This document shows positions 24,007 to 33,308 of a DNA stretch of 64,000 nucleotides, one piece after another. Below the pieces are notes generated by a model that worked only from the letters and a program-made list of their open reading frames with translations, made no database searches and was not told the DNA's origin. Source of the DNA: Halorientalis sp. LT38 (GTDB taxonomy: Archaea; Halobacteriota; Halobacteria; Halobacteriales; Haloarculaceae); contig NZ_JAYEZN010000001.1 in the NCBI RefSeq assembly GCF_037031225.1, positions 2,914,001 to 2,978,000 on the forward strand, read 5' to 3'. The first letter of the stretch is position 1, and each line of letters opens with the position of its first letter. A program made the translations under genes and the position numbers.

Positions 24007-24396
24007 ATGGGGGGCAGGGAGGGGTTCTGGGAGCCATTCGCGTCGGTCGCCCAGGCCGGCGTGCTCACGTTCGCGCTGACTGTCTACGTCGCCGTCGAGC
24101 TATGGAGGGGCCTGCTCCCCGGCGGCTCCGTACTCGCAGTCCTGCTCGCGCTCGTCGTCGGCGTCGGCGGTGGCGTCGGCTTCGCCTTCGTCGGCGTCTC
24201 CCGGCTGTCTGCCGATCCCCTCGACGAATACGTCTTCCTCGTCACCGTCGTCGCGATCGGCCTGGTCGCCGCGAAGATCGTCTCCCCCGTCGGCGTCCCG
24301 GCCGGCGTAACGGTCGGCGTCCTCGCTTTCCTCTGGACCGGCGTGGGCGCGAAACTGTACTTCGAGGGTGACGATCACGAACCCATACCAACCTAG
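24007..24396 (+). CDS. four-helix membrane protein, unknown function
   Basis: The 129-residue protein has about four hydrophobic segments (VLTFALTVYVAVELW, VLAVLLALVVGVGGGVGFAF, VFLVTVVAIGLVAAKIV and GVTVGVLAFLWTGVGAKLYF). I know no family for it. The gene runs into hairpin island A, which separates it from the convergent malic enzyme gene. Confidence 0.7.
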   Translation: MGGREGFWEPFASVAQAGVLTFALTVYVAVELWRGLLPGGSVLAVLLALVVGVGGGVGFAFVGVSRLSADPLDEYVFLVTVVAIGLVAAKIVSPVGVPAGVTVGVLAFLWTGVGAKLYFEGDDHEPIPT

Positions 24397-24456
24397 TACG
24401 CGCGATACTCGGTAGCGAAGATAGAACGGGGATTCAGACACCCATATCCAACATCC

Positions 24457-24657
24457 GCGGCGCGAAGCGCCGCAGTCTCCGTCAGAGCTTTGCTCTGACG
24501 AGCACCCACTCGTTCCCGCTGGTCACTCGCGGGTATCCCGGAACTCGCGCAGAGCGCGAGTTCCGCTTTTTCGCCACCGAAAGACTCGCTTCGCTCGTCT
24601 TTCGAGCACCCGCTCACTGCGTTCGCGGGAACCACGTTTTTCGAGAAGTGGTGGCGA
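24457..24657. repeat. hairpin island A
   Basis: A tight series of perfect hairpins: GCGGCGC/GCGCCGC with loop GAA (24457-24473), GTCAGAGC/GCTCTGAC with loop TTT (24481-24499), GGAACTCGCG/CGCGAGTTCC with a 5-base loop (24540-24564), and CGAAAGAC/GTCTTTCG around TCGCTTCGCTC (24578-24604). A 41-base block (24566-24606) recurs with one mismatch at 34109-34149 in island B. A second shared block (GTTCGCGGGAACCACGTTTT, 24621-24640) follows in the same order in both. The island lies between convergent genes and carries T-runs in both directions. Confidence 0.8.
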
Positions 24658-24677
24658 GCACCGCGAGCCACCCGAGG

Positions 24678-24689
24678 AGAAAAAGGTGG
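24678..24689 (-). terminator. T-tract terminator after malic enzyme
   Basis: Immediately after the malic enzyme stop codon the transcript reads CCACC followed by a run of five T. An almost identical CCACCTTTTT follows the stop of the gene at 34330, so this is a shared 3' boundary motif of islands A and B. Oligo-T runs are the usual archaeal termination signal. Confidence 0.5.
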
Positions 24690-26948
24690 TCAGTAGTCGT
24701 TCTGCTGGGCGTCGACGACCGCCACGCTCGCCAGGTTGACGATGTCTTTGACCTCGTCGCCCCGCTGGAGGACGTGGACGGGTTTGTCCATGCCGACGAG
24801 CATCGGGCCGATGGCCTCGGCGCCGCCGAGGCGCTGGAGGAGTTTGTAGCCGATGTTGCCCGCTTCGAGGTTCGGGAACACCAGGATGTTCGCCGGTTCC
24901 TCGAGGTCCGAGAACTCGTAGGTGCCGTTGAGGATGTCCTCGACGACGGCGGTGTCGGCCTGCATCTCACCGTCGACCGGGAAGTCGACCTCTGGGTCGG
25001 CCCGGAGCAACTCCGCGGCCTCGCGGGGCTTGCGCGTGCCCTCGTTGTCGACCGAGCCGAAGTTCGAGTACGACAGCATCGCCGCGCGCGGTTCCACGTT
25101 GAACCGGCGGGCCAGGTCGGCGGTGTGGCAGGTCACCTCCGAGAGCACCTCCGCGTCGGGGTTCTGGTTGACCGTCGTGTCCACGCAGAAGATCACGCGG
25201 TTCTTGAAAGTCAGCATGTACACCCCGGCGGCGTAGTTGGCGTCGTCGGCGGTGCCGACGATCTGGAGCGGCGGCTTGAGCGCCGAGGGGTAGTTGTGCA
25301 TCAGCCCCGTCAGCATGGCGTCGGCGTCGCCCATCTCGACCATGACGCTGCCGAGGAAGTTGCCGTCCTGGACGAGTTCGCCGGCCTCCCGTCGGGTGAT
25401 GCCCTTGCGCTGGCGGAGTTCGTACAGCCGCTCTGCGTACGGTTCGAGGCTCCCCTCGCCGGGGTCGACGATCTCGGGGTCGAAGTCCAGGGCCAGGGTC
25501 TCCATGATCGCCCAGATGCGCTCGCGGTCGCCGATCAGGATGGGTTCGGCGATGCCCTGGTCGACCAGCTGGTAGGCCGCCCGGATCATCTTCTCGTCGT
25601 CGCCCTCGGCCAGCACGACCCGCTTGGGCTCGTTTTTGGCCTTGTTCAGGACGACCCGCATCATCTCCCGCGATTTGCCCAGGCGGGCTTCGAGCTGTTC
25701 GACGTACTCGTCGTGGTCGATGTCGAAGCGCGCCGCGCCGCTGTCCATCGCGGCCTGGGCGACCGCCGGTGCCACCTCGAAGAGCACGCGTGGGTCGAGC
25801 GGCTTCGGGATGACGTACTCGGGCCCGTACTGGAGCGGCTGGTCGCCGTAGGCCTTGACGACCGCGTCGGGCACGTCCTGGCGGGCCAGGTCGGCCAGCG
25901 CCTCGGCGGCCGCGCGCTTCATCTCCTCGTTGATCTCGGTCGCCCGCACGTCGAGCGCCCCGCGGAAGATGAAGGGGAAGCCGAGCACGTTGTTCACCTG
26001 GTTGGGGTAATCGGAGCGGCCCGTGGCCATGATGACGGTGTCGTCGCGGGCCGCCTTGGCGTCCTCGTAGGCGATCTCCGGGTCCGGGTTCGCCATCGCG
26101 AAGATGATCGGGTCCGAGGCCATCGCCTGCACCATCTCCTCGGAGACGATGCCGCCGACCGAGAGGCCGACGAACACGTCCGCGCCGTCCATCGCGTCCG
26201 CGAGGTCGCCCTCGGGCACGTCGCGTGCGAACTCGCGTTTGAACTCGTTGACGTCGCCCGACTCCGCGCGGGCCTGGGTGATGATCCCCGAGGAGTCACA
26301 CATCGTGATGTTCTCGCGTTTCGCGCCGAGCGAGACGTAGAAGCGCGCGGAGGCGATGGCGCTCGCGCCGGCGCCGGAGAAGACGATGTCCAGTTCCGCC
26401 AGTTCCTTGCCGGCGATGTCGGCGGCGTTGAGCAGGGCGGCCCCGGAGATGATCGCGGTGCCGTGCTGGTCGTCGTGGAAGATGGGGATGTCCATCTCCT
26501 CGCGGAGGCGCTCCTCGACCTCGAAGCACTCGGGGGCCTTGATGTCCTCAAGATTGATGCCGCCGAAGGTCGGCTCCATCGAGGCGATCGAGCGGATCAT
26601 CTGGTCGGTGTCGTCCTCCTCGAGTTCGATGTCGAAGACGTCGATGTCGGCGAAGCGCTTGAAGAGGACCCCCTTGCCCTCCATGACCGGTTTCGAGGCC
26701 TGTGCGCCGATGTCGCCGAGGCCGAGCACGGCTGTCCCGTCGGAGACGACGCCGACGAGGTTCCCCTTCGCGGTGTAGGTGAACGCGTCGTTGGGCGCGT
26801 CGCGGATCTCACGGCAGGGAGCGGCGACGCCCGGCGAGTAGGCCAGGCTCAGGTCCCGCTGCGTGTTCGTCGGCTTCGTCGTGGAGATCTCGATCTTCCC
26901 GGGTGGATCCTCCCGGTGATAGTCGAGCGAATCCTCGTCTAGTCCCAT
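24690..26948 (-). CDS. maeB: NADP-dependent malic enzyme with phosphotransacetylase-like domain
   Basis: The 752-residue fusion has an N-terminal malic enzyme ([71 protein letters not shown]) and a C-terminal phosphate acetyltransferase-like domain from about residue 430 ([40 protein letters not shown]). It decarboxylates malate to pyruvate with NADP reduction. The C-terminal domain is usually regulatory in this family and not catalytic. A TATA-like CCTTTTTACC on the minus strand lies about 27 bases before the ATG, so it is leaderless. Confidence 0.95.
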   Translation of the reverse strand: MGLDEDSLDYHREDPPGKIEISTTKPTNTQRDLSLAYSPGVAAPCREIRDAPNDAFTYTAKGNLVGVVSDGTAVLGLGDIGAQASKPVMEGKGVLFKRFADIDVFDIELEEDDTDQMIRSIASMEPTFGGINLEDIKAPECFEVEERLREEMDIPIFHDDQHGTAIISGAALLNAADIAGKELAELDIVFSGAGASAIASARFYVSLGAKRENITMCDSSGIITQARAESGDVNEFKREFARDVPEGDLADAMDGADVFVGLSVGGIVSEEMVQAMASDPIIFAMANPDPEIAYEDAKAARDDTVIMATGRSDYPNQVNNVLGFPFIFRGALDVRATEINEEMKRAAAEALADLARQDVPDAVVKAYGDQPLQYGPEYVIPKPLDPRVLFEVAPAVAQAAMDSGAARFDIDHDEYVEQLEARLGKSREMMRVVLNKAKNEPKRVVLAEGDDEKMIRAAYQLVDQGIAEPILIGDRERIWAIMETLALDFDPEIVDPGEGSLEPYAERLYELRQRKGITRREAGELVQDGNFLGSVMVEMGDADAMLTGLMHNYPSALKPPLQIVGTADDANYAAGVYMLTFKNRVIFCVDTTVNQNPDAEVLSEVTCHTADLARRFNVEPRAAMLSYSNFGSVDNEGTRKPREAAELLRADPEVDFPVDGEMQADTAVVEDILNGTYEFSDLEEPANILVFPNLEAGNIGYKLLQRLGGAEAIGPMLVGMDKPVHVLQRGDEVKDIVNLASVAVVDAQQNDY

Positions 26949-27093
26949 GCCTCTAGGGGGTTCAGGCCAGGGTAAAAAGGTAACCGAAAATCGTGTTCGA
27001 CGTTCGTCGATACCCGTCTGTACCGTCGGGGTCGTTCTCGCATCGCGGGAACGAAAGGCGGAGCATAAGTATGCGCGAACCCGACCCTCGGCT

Positions 27094-27600
27094 ATGCGAC
27101 TGGGATTTCGCCACCTCGCCGCGACGACGACGGCGATGACGTTCGCCCTGATCTTGCTGGGCGTCTACACGGGCGCTATCGGCGCGGGACTGTCCTGCGG
27201 AGCGCGCTGGCCGCTCTGTAACGGGAGCGTCTTCGGCCTCTTCCCGGCCGACTGGCCCAGCTTCGTCGAGTGGTTCCACCGCCTCGTGGCGATGATCACC
27301 GGCTTCATGATCATCGGCACCGCCTACGCCGCCTGGAAACGCCAGGAGAGCGACGCCGTCCGGCGCGCGTCCATCGTCGCGCTGGCGGTCCTCCCCGTGC
27401 AGGTCATGCTGGGCGCGAACACGATCTGGGGCTACGGGCCGCTCGCACAGGTGCTCCACCACTCCGCGGCGCTGCTCATCTTCGCCTCGCTGACCGCCGC
27501 GACCGCCTGGTCGTTCCAGCACGCCGCCGCGGCAGCCGCCGAGACCCCCTCGGACGCCGAACAGAGCGCCGAGAACACCTCCGGCCCGGTCCGGCTCTGA
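27094..27600 (+). CDS. ctaA: CtaA-type heme A synthase, short archaeal form
   Basis: The 168-residue, four-helix protein is about half the length of bacterial CtaA/COX15 and matches the short archaeal form, which probably dimerises. It shows GVYTGAIGAGLSCGARWPLC, with the cysteine pair of the extracellular loop, and heme-ligand histidines in EWFHRLVAMITGFMIIG and LAQVLHHSAALLIFASLTA. It converts heme O to heme A for terminal oxidases. The ATG at 27094 was chosen over upstream starts because CATAAGTATG lies about 27 bases before it (leaderless). Confidence 0.88.
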   Translation: MRLGFRHLAATTTAMTFALILLGVYTGAIGAGLSCGARWPLCNGSVFGLFPADWPSFVEWFHRLVAMITGFMIIGTAYAAWKRQESDAVRRASIVALAVLPVQVMLGANTIWGYGPLAQVLHHSAALLIFASLTAATAWSFQHAAAAAAETPSDAEQSAENTSGPVRL

Positions 27601-27601
27601 C

Positions 27602-29116
27602 TCAGACGAAGTCGCCCAGCCCCGACTGCTGATCGTTCGCGTCCGCGTCCTCGCCCTCGGTCGCCGATGCAGGGGGCTCCTCCTCGTCGTCTGCTGCGCT
27701 CCCGGCGAGCGTCGCCTGCCCCGCCCCGTCCGCGTCGTCCGATTCGGTACCGCCGGCGCTTTCCTCGGTGCCGGACTCGGTCGCGTTCGTCTCGGCCGCC
27801 TGGCCGGCCCGACCGCCCTCGAAGGCCCCGCCCGAGTGCTCGACGGCGGACTCAGCCTGGAGTCGTTCGGCGTCCTCGACGATGTCCTGGACCTTGTTCG
27901 TGTCCTTGCCGGAGCCGGTGACGAAGGAGACGTGTTCGGCGTCGAGGTCGTAGCGGGCCGTCATCGCGACCGTCAGCTCACGGTTCTTGCAGTGGTGGGT
28001 CATGACCGCGAGGTGGGGCATGATCTCCCGGCGTGCCGTGGCCATGCTGACGCCCTGCTCCTCGGCGATCTGTCGGGCGACGTAGTCGCGTTTCTCACGC
28101 GTGCCGCGCGAGCGCCCGAGCTTCGACCAGTAGCTCGGCGGGCCATAGCGGGTCCAGCCGCCCTTCTCGCCGCCCCTGGCAGCGGCGACGCCGGCGGTCA
28201 TGTTGTCGCCCGCGTACCGCCAGTACGAGTAGTTCTGCGTCGCGCGGACGCGCCCGAGCCAGCGGTCGGCGTTCCCGAGGAAGTCGTAGGCCCGGGCCAG
28301 TTCTCGCCCCTCGTAGTCTTTGGGCATGTTGTCCTCGATCCAGTTGATGAGGTCGTCGGGCGTCTCGTCGACGTCGTAGGACGCCTTCAGCGCCTCCTCG
28401 GCGCCGGCCTTCTTGATGACCGTGTCGAGGTAGTCGAAGACGCCGCTGGTGCGGTCGCGCTCGCCGGTGACGACGTCCTCGGCGCGGAGTTCGGTCCGGC
28501 CCTGGGCCATCGCCTGCAGATCGTTGATCGCCCCGCGGAGGTCGCCGCTGTTGGACTCGGCGATGGCCGACAGCGCCTCGTCCTCGAACTCGATGCCCTC
28601 CTGGCGACAGACGTCCCGGAGGACGGGGACGATCGAGCGCGCGGAGATGTCGCGGAACTCGATCTCCCGGCAGGCGTTCCGCAGCGTGTTCGACATCTCG
28701 TAGAAGTCGTTGGCGATCAGGACCATCGGCTGGCCGGCCTCCTTGACGATGCCGGTCACTGCCTTCGAGCCCCCGCGGTCGACGTTGCCGTGGAAGTTGT
28801 CGGCCTCGTCGACGACGATGAGCTGTTTGCCGGTCCCGCCCAGCGTCGCGTTCTTGGCGGCGCGGCCGGCCAGCCGCTCAATGTCGTCTTTGGTCCGCGA
28901 GTCACTGGCGTTGAGTTCGACGGTCTCCCAGCCCATGTCCGCCGCCAGCGCGTGGGCCGCCGAGGTCTTGCCGATGCCGGGGCTGCCGTGGAGGATGGCC
29001 GCTTCTCGGTGCTCGTCCCACGTCTCGCCCCACTCCCGGAGGGCGTCGCGGGCCTTGTCGTTGCCCCGGACCTCCGCCAGCGTCGACGGGCGGTACTTTT
29101 CGGTCCAGTCGCTCAT
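27602..29116 (-). CDS. rfcL: replication factor C large subunit
   Basis: The 504-residue AAA+ clamp loader subunit opens with WTEKYRPSTLAEVRGNDKAR. It has Walker A HGSPGIGKTSAAHALAADMG (about 42-61), Walker B LIVVDEADNFHGNVDRGG (about 100) and the sensor region PMVLIANDFYEMSNTLRNAC. The RfcL-specific C-terminal domain (YWSKLGRSRGTREKRDYVA) is followed by a long acidic tail ending QQSGLGDFV, a PIP-box-like PCNA-binding motif. With the small subunit it loads PCNA onto primed DNA. There is no intein. A CATAAGC TATA box on the minus strand lies 27 bases upstream. Confidence 0.95.
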   Translation of the reverse strand: MSDWTEKYRPSTLAEVRGNDKARDALREWGETWDEHREAAILHGSPGIGKTSAAHALAADMGWETVELNASDSRTKDDIERLAGRAAKNATLGGTGKQLIVVDEADNFHGNVDRGGSKAVTGIVKEAGQPMVLIANDFYEMSNTLRNACREIEFRDISARSIVPVLRDVCRQEGIEFEDEALSAIAESNSGDLRGAINDLQAMAQGRTELRAEDVVTGERDRTSGVFDYLDTVIKKAGAEEALKASYDVDETPDDLINWIEDNMPKDYEGRELARAYDFLGNADRWLGRVRATQNYSYWRYAGDNMTAGVAAARGGEKGGWTRYGPPSYWSKLGRSRGTREKRDYVARQIAEEQGVSMATARREIMPHLAVMTHHCKNRELTVAMTARYDLDAEHVSFVTGSGKDTNKVQDIVEDAERLQAESAVEHSGGAFEGGRAGQAAETNATESGTEESAGGTESDDADGAGQATLAGSAADDEEEPPASATEGEDADANDQQSGLGDFV

Positions 29117-29217
29117 TGCGAGTGGGGACGGACGGCCCGCGCTTATGGGTTGCGGAGCCCGGGTTCCGGGGGGTCCGACGGCAGCGCTACCGGCACGGCA
29201 TCCCCGACGCCTCCCGA

Positions 29218-29257
29218 ATTAATAATGGGGTCTGCGAACCAAGCAACTATTAATAAT
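29218..29257 (+). promoter_or_regulatory. paired ATTAATAAT sites upstream of the zinc importer
   Basis: ATTAATAAT occurs at 29218-29226 and again at 29249-29257. The 31-base separation is about three helical turns. More AT-rich sequence (GATAATAACTTATTTAC, about 29270-29286) then provides a TATA element about 27 bases before the znuA ATG. The arrangement fits cooperative binding of a metal-responsive repressor; the regulator is not in the window. Confidence 0.5.
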
Positions 29258-29309
29258 ATCGGGGGTAGAGATAATAACTTATTTACTCGGCTGCCGTCTG
29301 CTCCCGGAT

Positions 29310-30356
29310 ATGAAGCGCACGCGACGATCCATTCTGACGGCGAGCGCGGCGGGGCTCGGTGCGGCGACGGCCGGCTGTCTCGGCGGGTTCTCCGGCGAGG
29401 GATCGACCAGCGACGGCGCACAGACCTCCTTCCACCTGCTGTACGACTTCGCGCAATCGGTCGCGGGCGAGGACGTCCCCGTCGAGAGCATCGTCCCCTT
29501 CGGCCAGCACGGGCACGGGTGGGAGCCCTCGGGACAGGTCCAGCGGGACGTCTACACCGCCGCACTCTTCGTCTACATGGGCGAGGGGTTCCAGCCGTGG
29601 GCCGACGACGTCGTCCGGAACATGCGCGACGACGACGCCGACGTAGTCGTCACCGACGCCTGGGACGGCGTGGACTTCCTCGACGTCGACGGCCACGGCG
29701 CCGGAGAACACGAGCACGACGAGGAGCACGATGCCGGGGAACACGGGACCGAAGCGCACGAGGGTAGCGACCACGCCGACCACGAGGGGGGCGACGACGG
29801 ACACGACCACGACCCAGGAAATCGCGACCCGCACTTCTGGCTGGACCCACTTCGCGCCAGGACGGCCGTCGAGAACGTCCGCGACGGCCTGATCGAGGCG
29901 TACCCGGACGGCGAATCCGGGTTCCGTGACCGCGCCGACGCGTACCTGGCCGAGCTGGAGGCCCTCGACGACCGCTTCGCGGAGACCCTCGACGACCGAT
30001 CGCGGGACGCGGTGCTCGTGGCCGGACACAACTCCTTCCAGTACCTCGGCGCGCGCTACGGGTTCGAGATCCACGCGCTCCGCGGGCTCTCGCCGGACGA
30101 ACGTCCGAGCGCGCGAACCGTCTCCCGGGCCCAGGTGTTCGTCGCCGAACACGACGTCGAGTACGTGCTCGCACCAGCCCTCGAGTCGTCGCGGGCGGCA
30201 GAGCAACTCGTCGCGGAGACCGACGCGAGCGAGGTCCTCGAGATCACCGCCATCGCGGGCCTCACCGAGGAGTGGGAGGAGCGCGACTGGGGCTACGTCG
30301 ACCTCATGGAGCGGGTGAACCTGCCCGCGCTCGAGCGCGCCCTGGGGGCCGAATGA
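29310..30356 (+). CDS. znuA: zinc ABC transporter substrate-binding lipoprotein
   Basis: The 348-residue protein begins with a twin-arginine lipoprotein signal (KRTRRSILTASAAGLGAA then TAGC, the lipid-anchored cysteine). It belongs to the cluster-A metal-binding family: GQHGHGWEPSG supplies a ligand histidine, DPHFWLDPL the next, and VLVAGHNSFQYLGARYGFE the third. A His/Asp/Glu-rich loop (residues about 130-172, with many HDHEH-like repeats) is characteristic of zinc-specific members. It hands Zn(II) to the ZnuB/ZnuC pair, whose genes overlap or abut it downstream. Manganese or another divalent metal cannot be ruled out. Confidence 0.92.
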   Translation: MKRTRRSILTASAAGLGAATAGCLGGFSGEGSTSDGAQTSFHLLYDFAQSVAGEDVPVESIVPFGQHGHGWEPSGQVQRDVYTAALFVYMGEGFQPWADDVVRNMRDDDADVVVTDAWDGVDFLDVDGHGAGEHEHDEEHDAGEHGTEAHEGSDHADHEGGDDGHDHDPGNRDPHFWLDPLRARTAVENVRDGLIEAYPDGESGFRDRADAYLAELEALDDRFAETLDDRSRDAVLVAGHNSFQYLGARYGFEIHALRGLSPDERPSARTVSRAQVFVAEHDVEYVLAPALESSRAAEQLVAETDASEVLEITAIAGLTEEWEERDWGYVDLMERVNLPALERALGAE

Positions 30357-31093
30357 GCGTCGCGGCCGTCGAGCACCTCCGGTTCGGCTACACCGACGTC
30401 GACGTACTGCGGGACGTCTCGCTGTCCGTCGAGGCCGGGGAGTTCCTCGGACTGGTCGGGCCCAACGGCTCGGGGAAGAGCACGCTCCTGAAGGTACTGC
30501 TCGGGCTCCTGGAGCCCGACGCCGGGGACGCGCGGCTGTTCGGCGAGCCGGCCCACGCCTTCGCCGACGGGCATCGCATCGGGTACGTCGGGCAGCGGAC
30601 GGCGACCGCAGACCGAGGGATCCCGGTGACCGTCGAGGAGGTCGTCACGACGGGACGATACCCCCACGTCGGCTACGGCCGGCTGCGCGCCGAGGACCGC
30701 GCGGCAGTCCGCGAGGCGATGGCGACGACGGGGATCACCGACCTCGCCGATCGTCGGCTCTCGGCGCTCTCCGGGGGCCAGCGCCAGCGGACGTTCATCG
30801 CCCGCGCGCTCGCCTGCGAGGCGGACTTGCTCGCGCTCGACGAACCGGCCGTCGGCGTCGACGTCGAGTCCCGCGACGCCTTCTACGAGCTTCTGGGCTC
30901 GCTCCACGCCGACGGGCTGACGATCCTGCTCGTCGAACACGACATCGGCGTCGTCACCGAGTACGCCTCCAGTATCGCCTGCATCAACCGGCGGCTCCAC
31001 TACCACGGCGATCCCGGCGCGTTCGCCGACAGCGGCGCGCTGGCCGACGCCTACGGGACGACCCAGCGCATCGTGGAGCACGATCACTCGTGA
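30353..31093 (+). CDS. znuC: zinc ABC transporter ATP-binding protein
   Basis: The 246-residue ABC ATPase has Walker A GLVGPNGSGKSTLLK, Q-loop GYVGQRTATADRGIP, signature LSGGQRQRTFIARALA, Walker B LLALDEPAVGVD and the switch histidine in ILLVEHDIGVV. It starts within the stop codon of znuA (ATGA overlap) and ends overlapping the permease start, so the three genes form one translationally coupled operon. It energises import of zinc delivered by ZnuA. Confidence 0.94.
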   Translation: MSVAAVEHLRFGYTDVDVLRDVSLSVEAGEFLGLVGPNGSGKSTLLKVLLGLLEPDAGDARLFGEPAHAFADGHRIGYVGQRTATADRGIPVTVEEVVTTGRYPHVGYGRLRAEDRAAVREAMATTGITDLADRRLSALSGGQRQRTFIARALACEADLLALDEPAVGVDVESRDAFYELLGSLHADGLTILLVEHDIGVVTEYASSIACINRRLHYHGDPGAFADSGALADAYGTTQRIVEHDHS

Positions 31094-31953
31094 CGGGCGC
31101 CGTTGCCCTCCAGGCCGTCCCCGTCGTCGACGTGTTCGCCGAGATGCTCGGCTTCGAGTTCATGCGACGGGCCTTCCTGGCCGCGATGCTCGTGGCGGTC
31201 ATGGCGCCGGTCGTGGGATCCTTTCTCCTCTACCGGCGGATGGCGTTCATCGGGGACACGCTCGCCCACGTCGCCTTCGCCGGCGTCGCCGCCGGCCTGT
31301 TCGCCGAGGCGGTCCTCGGCGTCGGTGGGTCCCCCTTCCTCGTCGCGCTGGTCGTCGCGGCGCTCGCGGCGGTCCTGATCCAGGCCATGGCCGACTACAC
31401 TGACGTGGACAACGACGTCTCGATGGCCATCGTCCTCTCCGGCGGGTTCGCGGTGGGGACGGTGCTGGTCAGCCTCGGCGGCGGCGTCGCCGTCGGCATC
31501 GACCAGTACATCTTCGGGAGCGTCACCACCGTCGGCTGGTCCCACGTGTACGTGATGGCCGGGCTGAGTGCGCTGGTCGTCGGCGTCGTCGCGCTCACCT
31601 ACAAGCCGCTGCTGTACGTGACCGTCGACGAGGAGGCCGCCCGCGCCGCACGCCTGCGCGTGGACTTCCACAACCACCTGCTCGTCGTCCTCGCCGCGCT
31701 GGTCGTCGTCGCTGCCATGCAGGTCATGGGGGTGATCCTCGTCGCGGCGATGCTCGTCGTCCCCGTCGCCGCCGCCGGCCAGGTCGCGCCGAGTTTCGGC
31801 GCGTCGATTTTCCTCGCCGTCGCCGTCGCGGAACTGGCCGCCGTCACGGGCGTGACGCTGTCGTACACCCACGACGTGGCGGCCTCGGGCGCCATCGTGC
31901 TGGTCGCCATCGCCCTCTACGTGGCTGCCGCCGTCGTCGCCCGCCGTCGGTAA
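31090..31953 (+). CDS. znuB: zinc ABC transporter permease
   Basis: The 287-residue permease has about eight hydrophobic segments and belongs to the ABC-3 metal transporter family (MLGFEFMRRAFLAAMLVAVM, SFLLYRRMAFIGDTLAHVAF, DYTDVDNDVSMAIVLSGGFA). The GTG at 31090 overlaps the znuC stop. An internal ATG at 31144 (MLGFEF) would be an alternative start that keeps all membrane segments. It is the last gene of the zinc operon. Confidence 0.93.
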   Translation: MTGAVALQAVPVVDVFAEMLGFEFMRRAFLAAMLVAVMAPVVGSFLLYRRMAFIGDTLAHVAFAGVAAGLFAEAVLGVGGSPFLVALVVAALAAVLIQAMADYTDVDNDVSMAIVLSGGFAVGTVLVSLGGGVAVGIDQYIFGSVTTVGWSHVYVMAGLSALVVGVVALTYKPLLYVTVDEEAARAARLRVDFHNHLLVVLAALVVVAAMQVMGVILVAAMLVVPVAAAGQVAPSFGASIFLAVAVAELAAVTGVTLSYTHDVAASGAIVLVAIALYVAAAVVARRR

Positions 31954-32000
31954 CCGCCGGCCACAAGGGTTTTTCCTCCGCCTCTCTTCTCTGTAAACTG

Positions 32001-32573
32001 ATGAGTACACAACGACTGCAGTCGCTGCCGCTGACGACTGGGGCTATCGCTGGTGCGGGCGCGTACGTCCTCGGCTACGTCTTCACGTATCTGCTGGTCG
32101 GGAGTGACGTTCGCGAATCCGCCGCGAATCAGGTCGCCCAGGCGTTCGGGGGACAGGATCTGACGTATCAGGCGGTCGGGTGGGTGTTCTACAACGCCCA
32201 CTTCGTCTCGACGGTCGTCGACGTGGACGTGCCGTTCATCGGTGGCTCCAGTACGGTGAACTTCATCGCGGAGGTCGACGCCTTCTCTGCGATCCTGTAT
32301 CTGGTCCCGGTCCTCCTGCTGTTCGGTGCGGGCCTGGCCATCGGCCGCCGGACGGCGGGTGAGCAGGACTACGGTGACGCGGCCGCGGCCGGCGCGACCG
32401 TCGTCGTCGGCTACCTGCCGCTGGCCGTGATCGGTGCCTTCCTGGTCCAGGTCCAGTCCGGCGGTTCCTCGGCGGGACCGGACCTGCTCCTCGGGGCCGT
32501 CCTCGCGGGCCTGGTCTACCCTGCCGTCCTCGGTGCGCTGGGAAGTGTCGTCGCCTTCGCGACTCAGTCCTGA
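32001..32573 (+). CDS. haloarchaeal membrane protein, unknown function
   Basis: The 190-residue protein has about four membrane segments (TGAIAGAGAYVLGYVFTYLL, FSAILYLVPVLLLFGAGLAI, AGATVVVGYLPLAVIGAFLV and LLLGAVLAGLVYPAVLGALG) and an external loop between the first two. I recognise the general form from haloarchaea but no function. A TATA-like GTTTTTCC lies about 30 bases upstream. Its 3' end overlaps that of the convergent next gene by 10 bases. Confidence 0.8.
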   Translation: MSTQRLQSLPLTTGAIAGAGAYVLGYVFTYLLVGSDVRESAANQVAQAFGGQDLTYQAVGWVFYNAHFVSTVVDVDVPFIGGSSTVNFIAEVDAFSAILYLVPVLLLFGAGLAIGRRTAGEQDYGDAAAAGATVVVGYLPLAVIGAFLVQVQSGGSSAGPDLLLGAVLAGLVYPAVLGALGSVVAFATQS

Positions 32574-33193
32574 CGAACCCGCGCCCAGAGGACGACCGGA
32601 CTCGCGAGCACGAGCAGTAACTGCCAGCCAGACTGTGCGACCGGGAAGATCCGGTCGACGCCCTCCGGCTCGGCGCCGCGGTTCGGATCGACGCCGCTGT
32701 TGACGTGATAGTCCGCGGTGGTTCCCAGTTTTTTGGGCCCCGCCTCTGGCCCGCCGACCTCGACGAACGTCTGGACGAGCCCTCGCTGGGACGAGAGCTC
32801 GAGGGTCCCCTCGATCCGGTAGAACTGGTCGTGCAGGGGGTACAACGGGTTCGCGCCCCAGGTCGTGAACAGGTCGAGCCCCACGGCCGCGAAGACGAAC
32901 GCGGCGAGGGCGGTCCAGGCGACCGTCGGGGCCGACTCGCCGAACCGCGCCGTGAGCCACCGGTCCTCGCGTCGGGCGTCGGCGTAGATCGCCGCGCCGG
33001 CGATCGCGGGCAGCAGGAGGGTGTGGAAGGCCGCGCGGTGGGCGCCCCCGACCAGGAAGCCGAGGAAGACGTCCAGGTCGGCGAAGATCACGACGGCGAA
33101 CACGACCGCGAGGCTCCGGGGAGAGAAAGCCTCGCCCAGCAACGCGGCCGCGAGGATGCCCGCAAAGGCCAGGTGCACCACCGTCGATGGCAT
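32564..33193 (-). CDS. YdjM/LexA-bound type membrane metal-dependent hydrolase
   Basis: The 209-residue membrane protein starts MPSTVVHLAFAGILAAALLG, with an N-terminal histidine, and has ADLDVFLGFLVGGAHRAAFHT with further His/Asp residues facing a membrane interface. This His-Asp pattern and topology fit the predicted inner-membrane hydrolase family typified by YdjM. The natural substrate is unknown. The start at MPSTVV was preferred because it gives the family N-terminus; the frame stays open upstream. Confidence 0.82.
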   Translation of the reverse strand: MPSTVVHLAFAGILAAALLGEAFSPRSLAVVFAVVIFADLDVFLGFLVGGAHRAAFHTLLLPAIAGAAIYADARREDRWLTARFGESAPTVAWTALAAFVFAAVGLDLFTTWGANPLYPLHDQFYRIEGTLELSSQRGLVQTFVEVGGPEAGPKKLGTTADYHVNSGVDPNRGAEPEGVDRIFPVAQSGWQLLLVLASPVVLWARVRQD

Positions 33194-33308
33194 GGCAGGG
33201 GCCTGGACGCGGGGGTGCAAATCCCTTCCGGTGGCTCTGCCCGTGACGGCCGCGCCGCCGACCGCCGGTGTCGGTACGTTTTTGCCCTGGAGCGCGTCCA
33301 CTGTCCCC

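Noticed and set aside
24457-24657. Insertion sequence or MITE with terminal repeats
   Set aside because: No transposase, no single pair of terminal inverted repeats and no clear target duplication; the structure is a chain of separate hairpins.
24648-26942. Plus-strand frame of 764 codons opposite malic enzyme
   Set aside because: Its composition (Val/Arg/Asp/His-rich, no hydrophobic core) is that of an antisense shadow, and the minus strand has an intact conserved enzyme.
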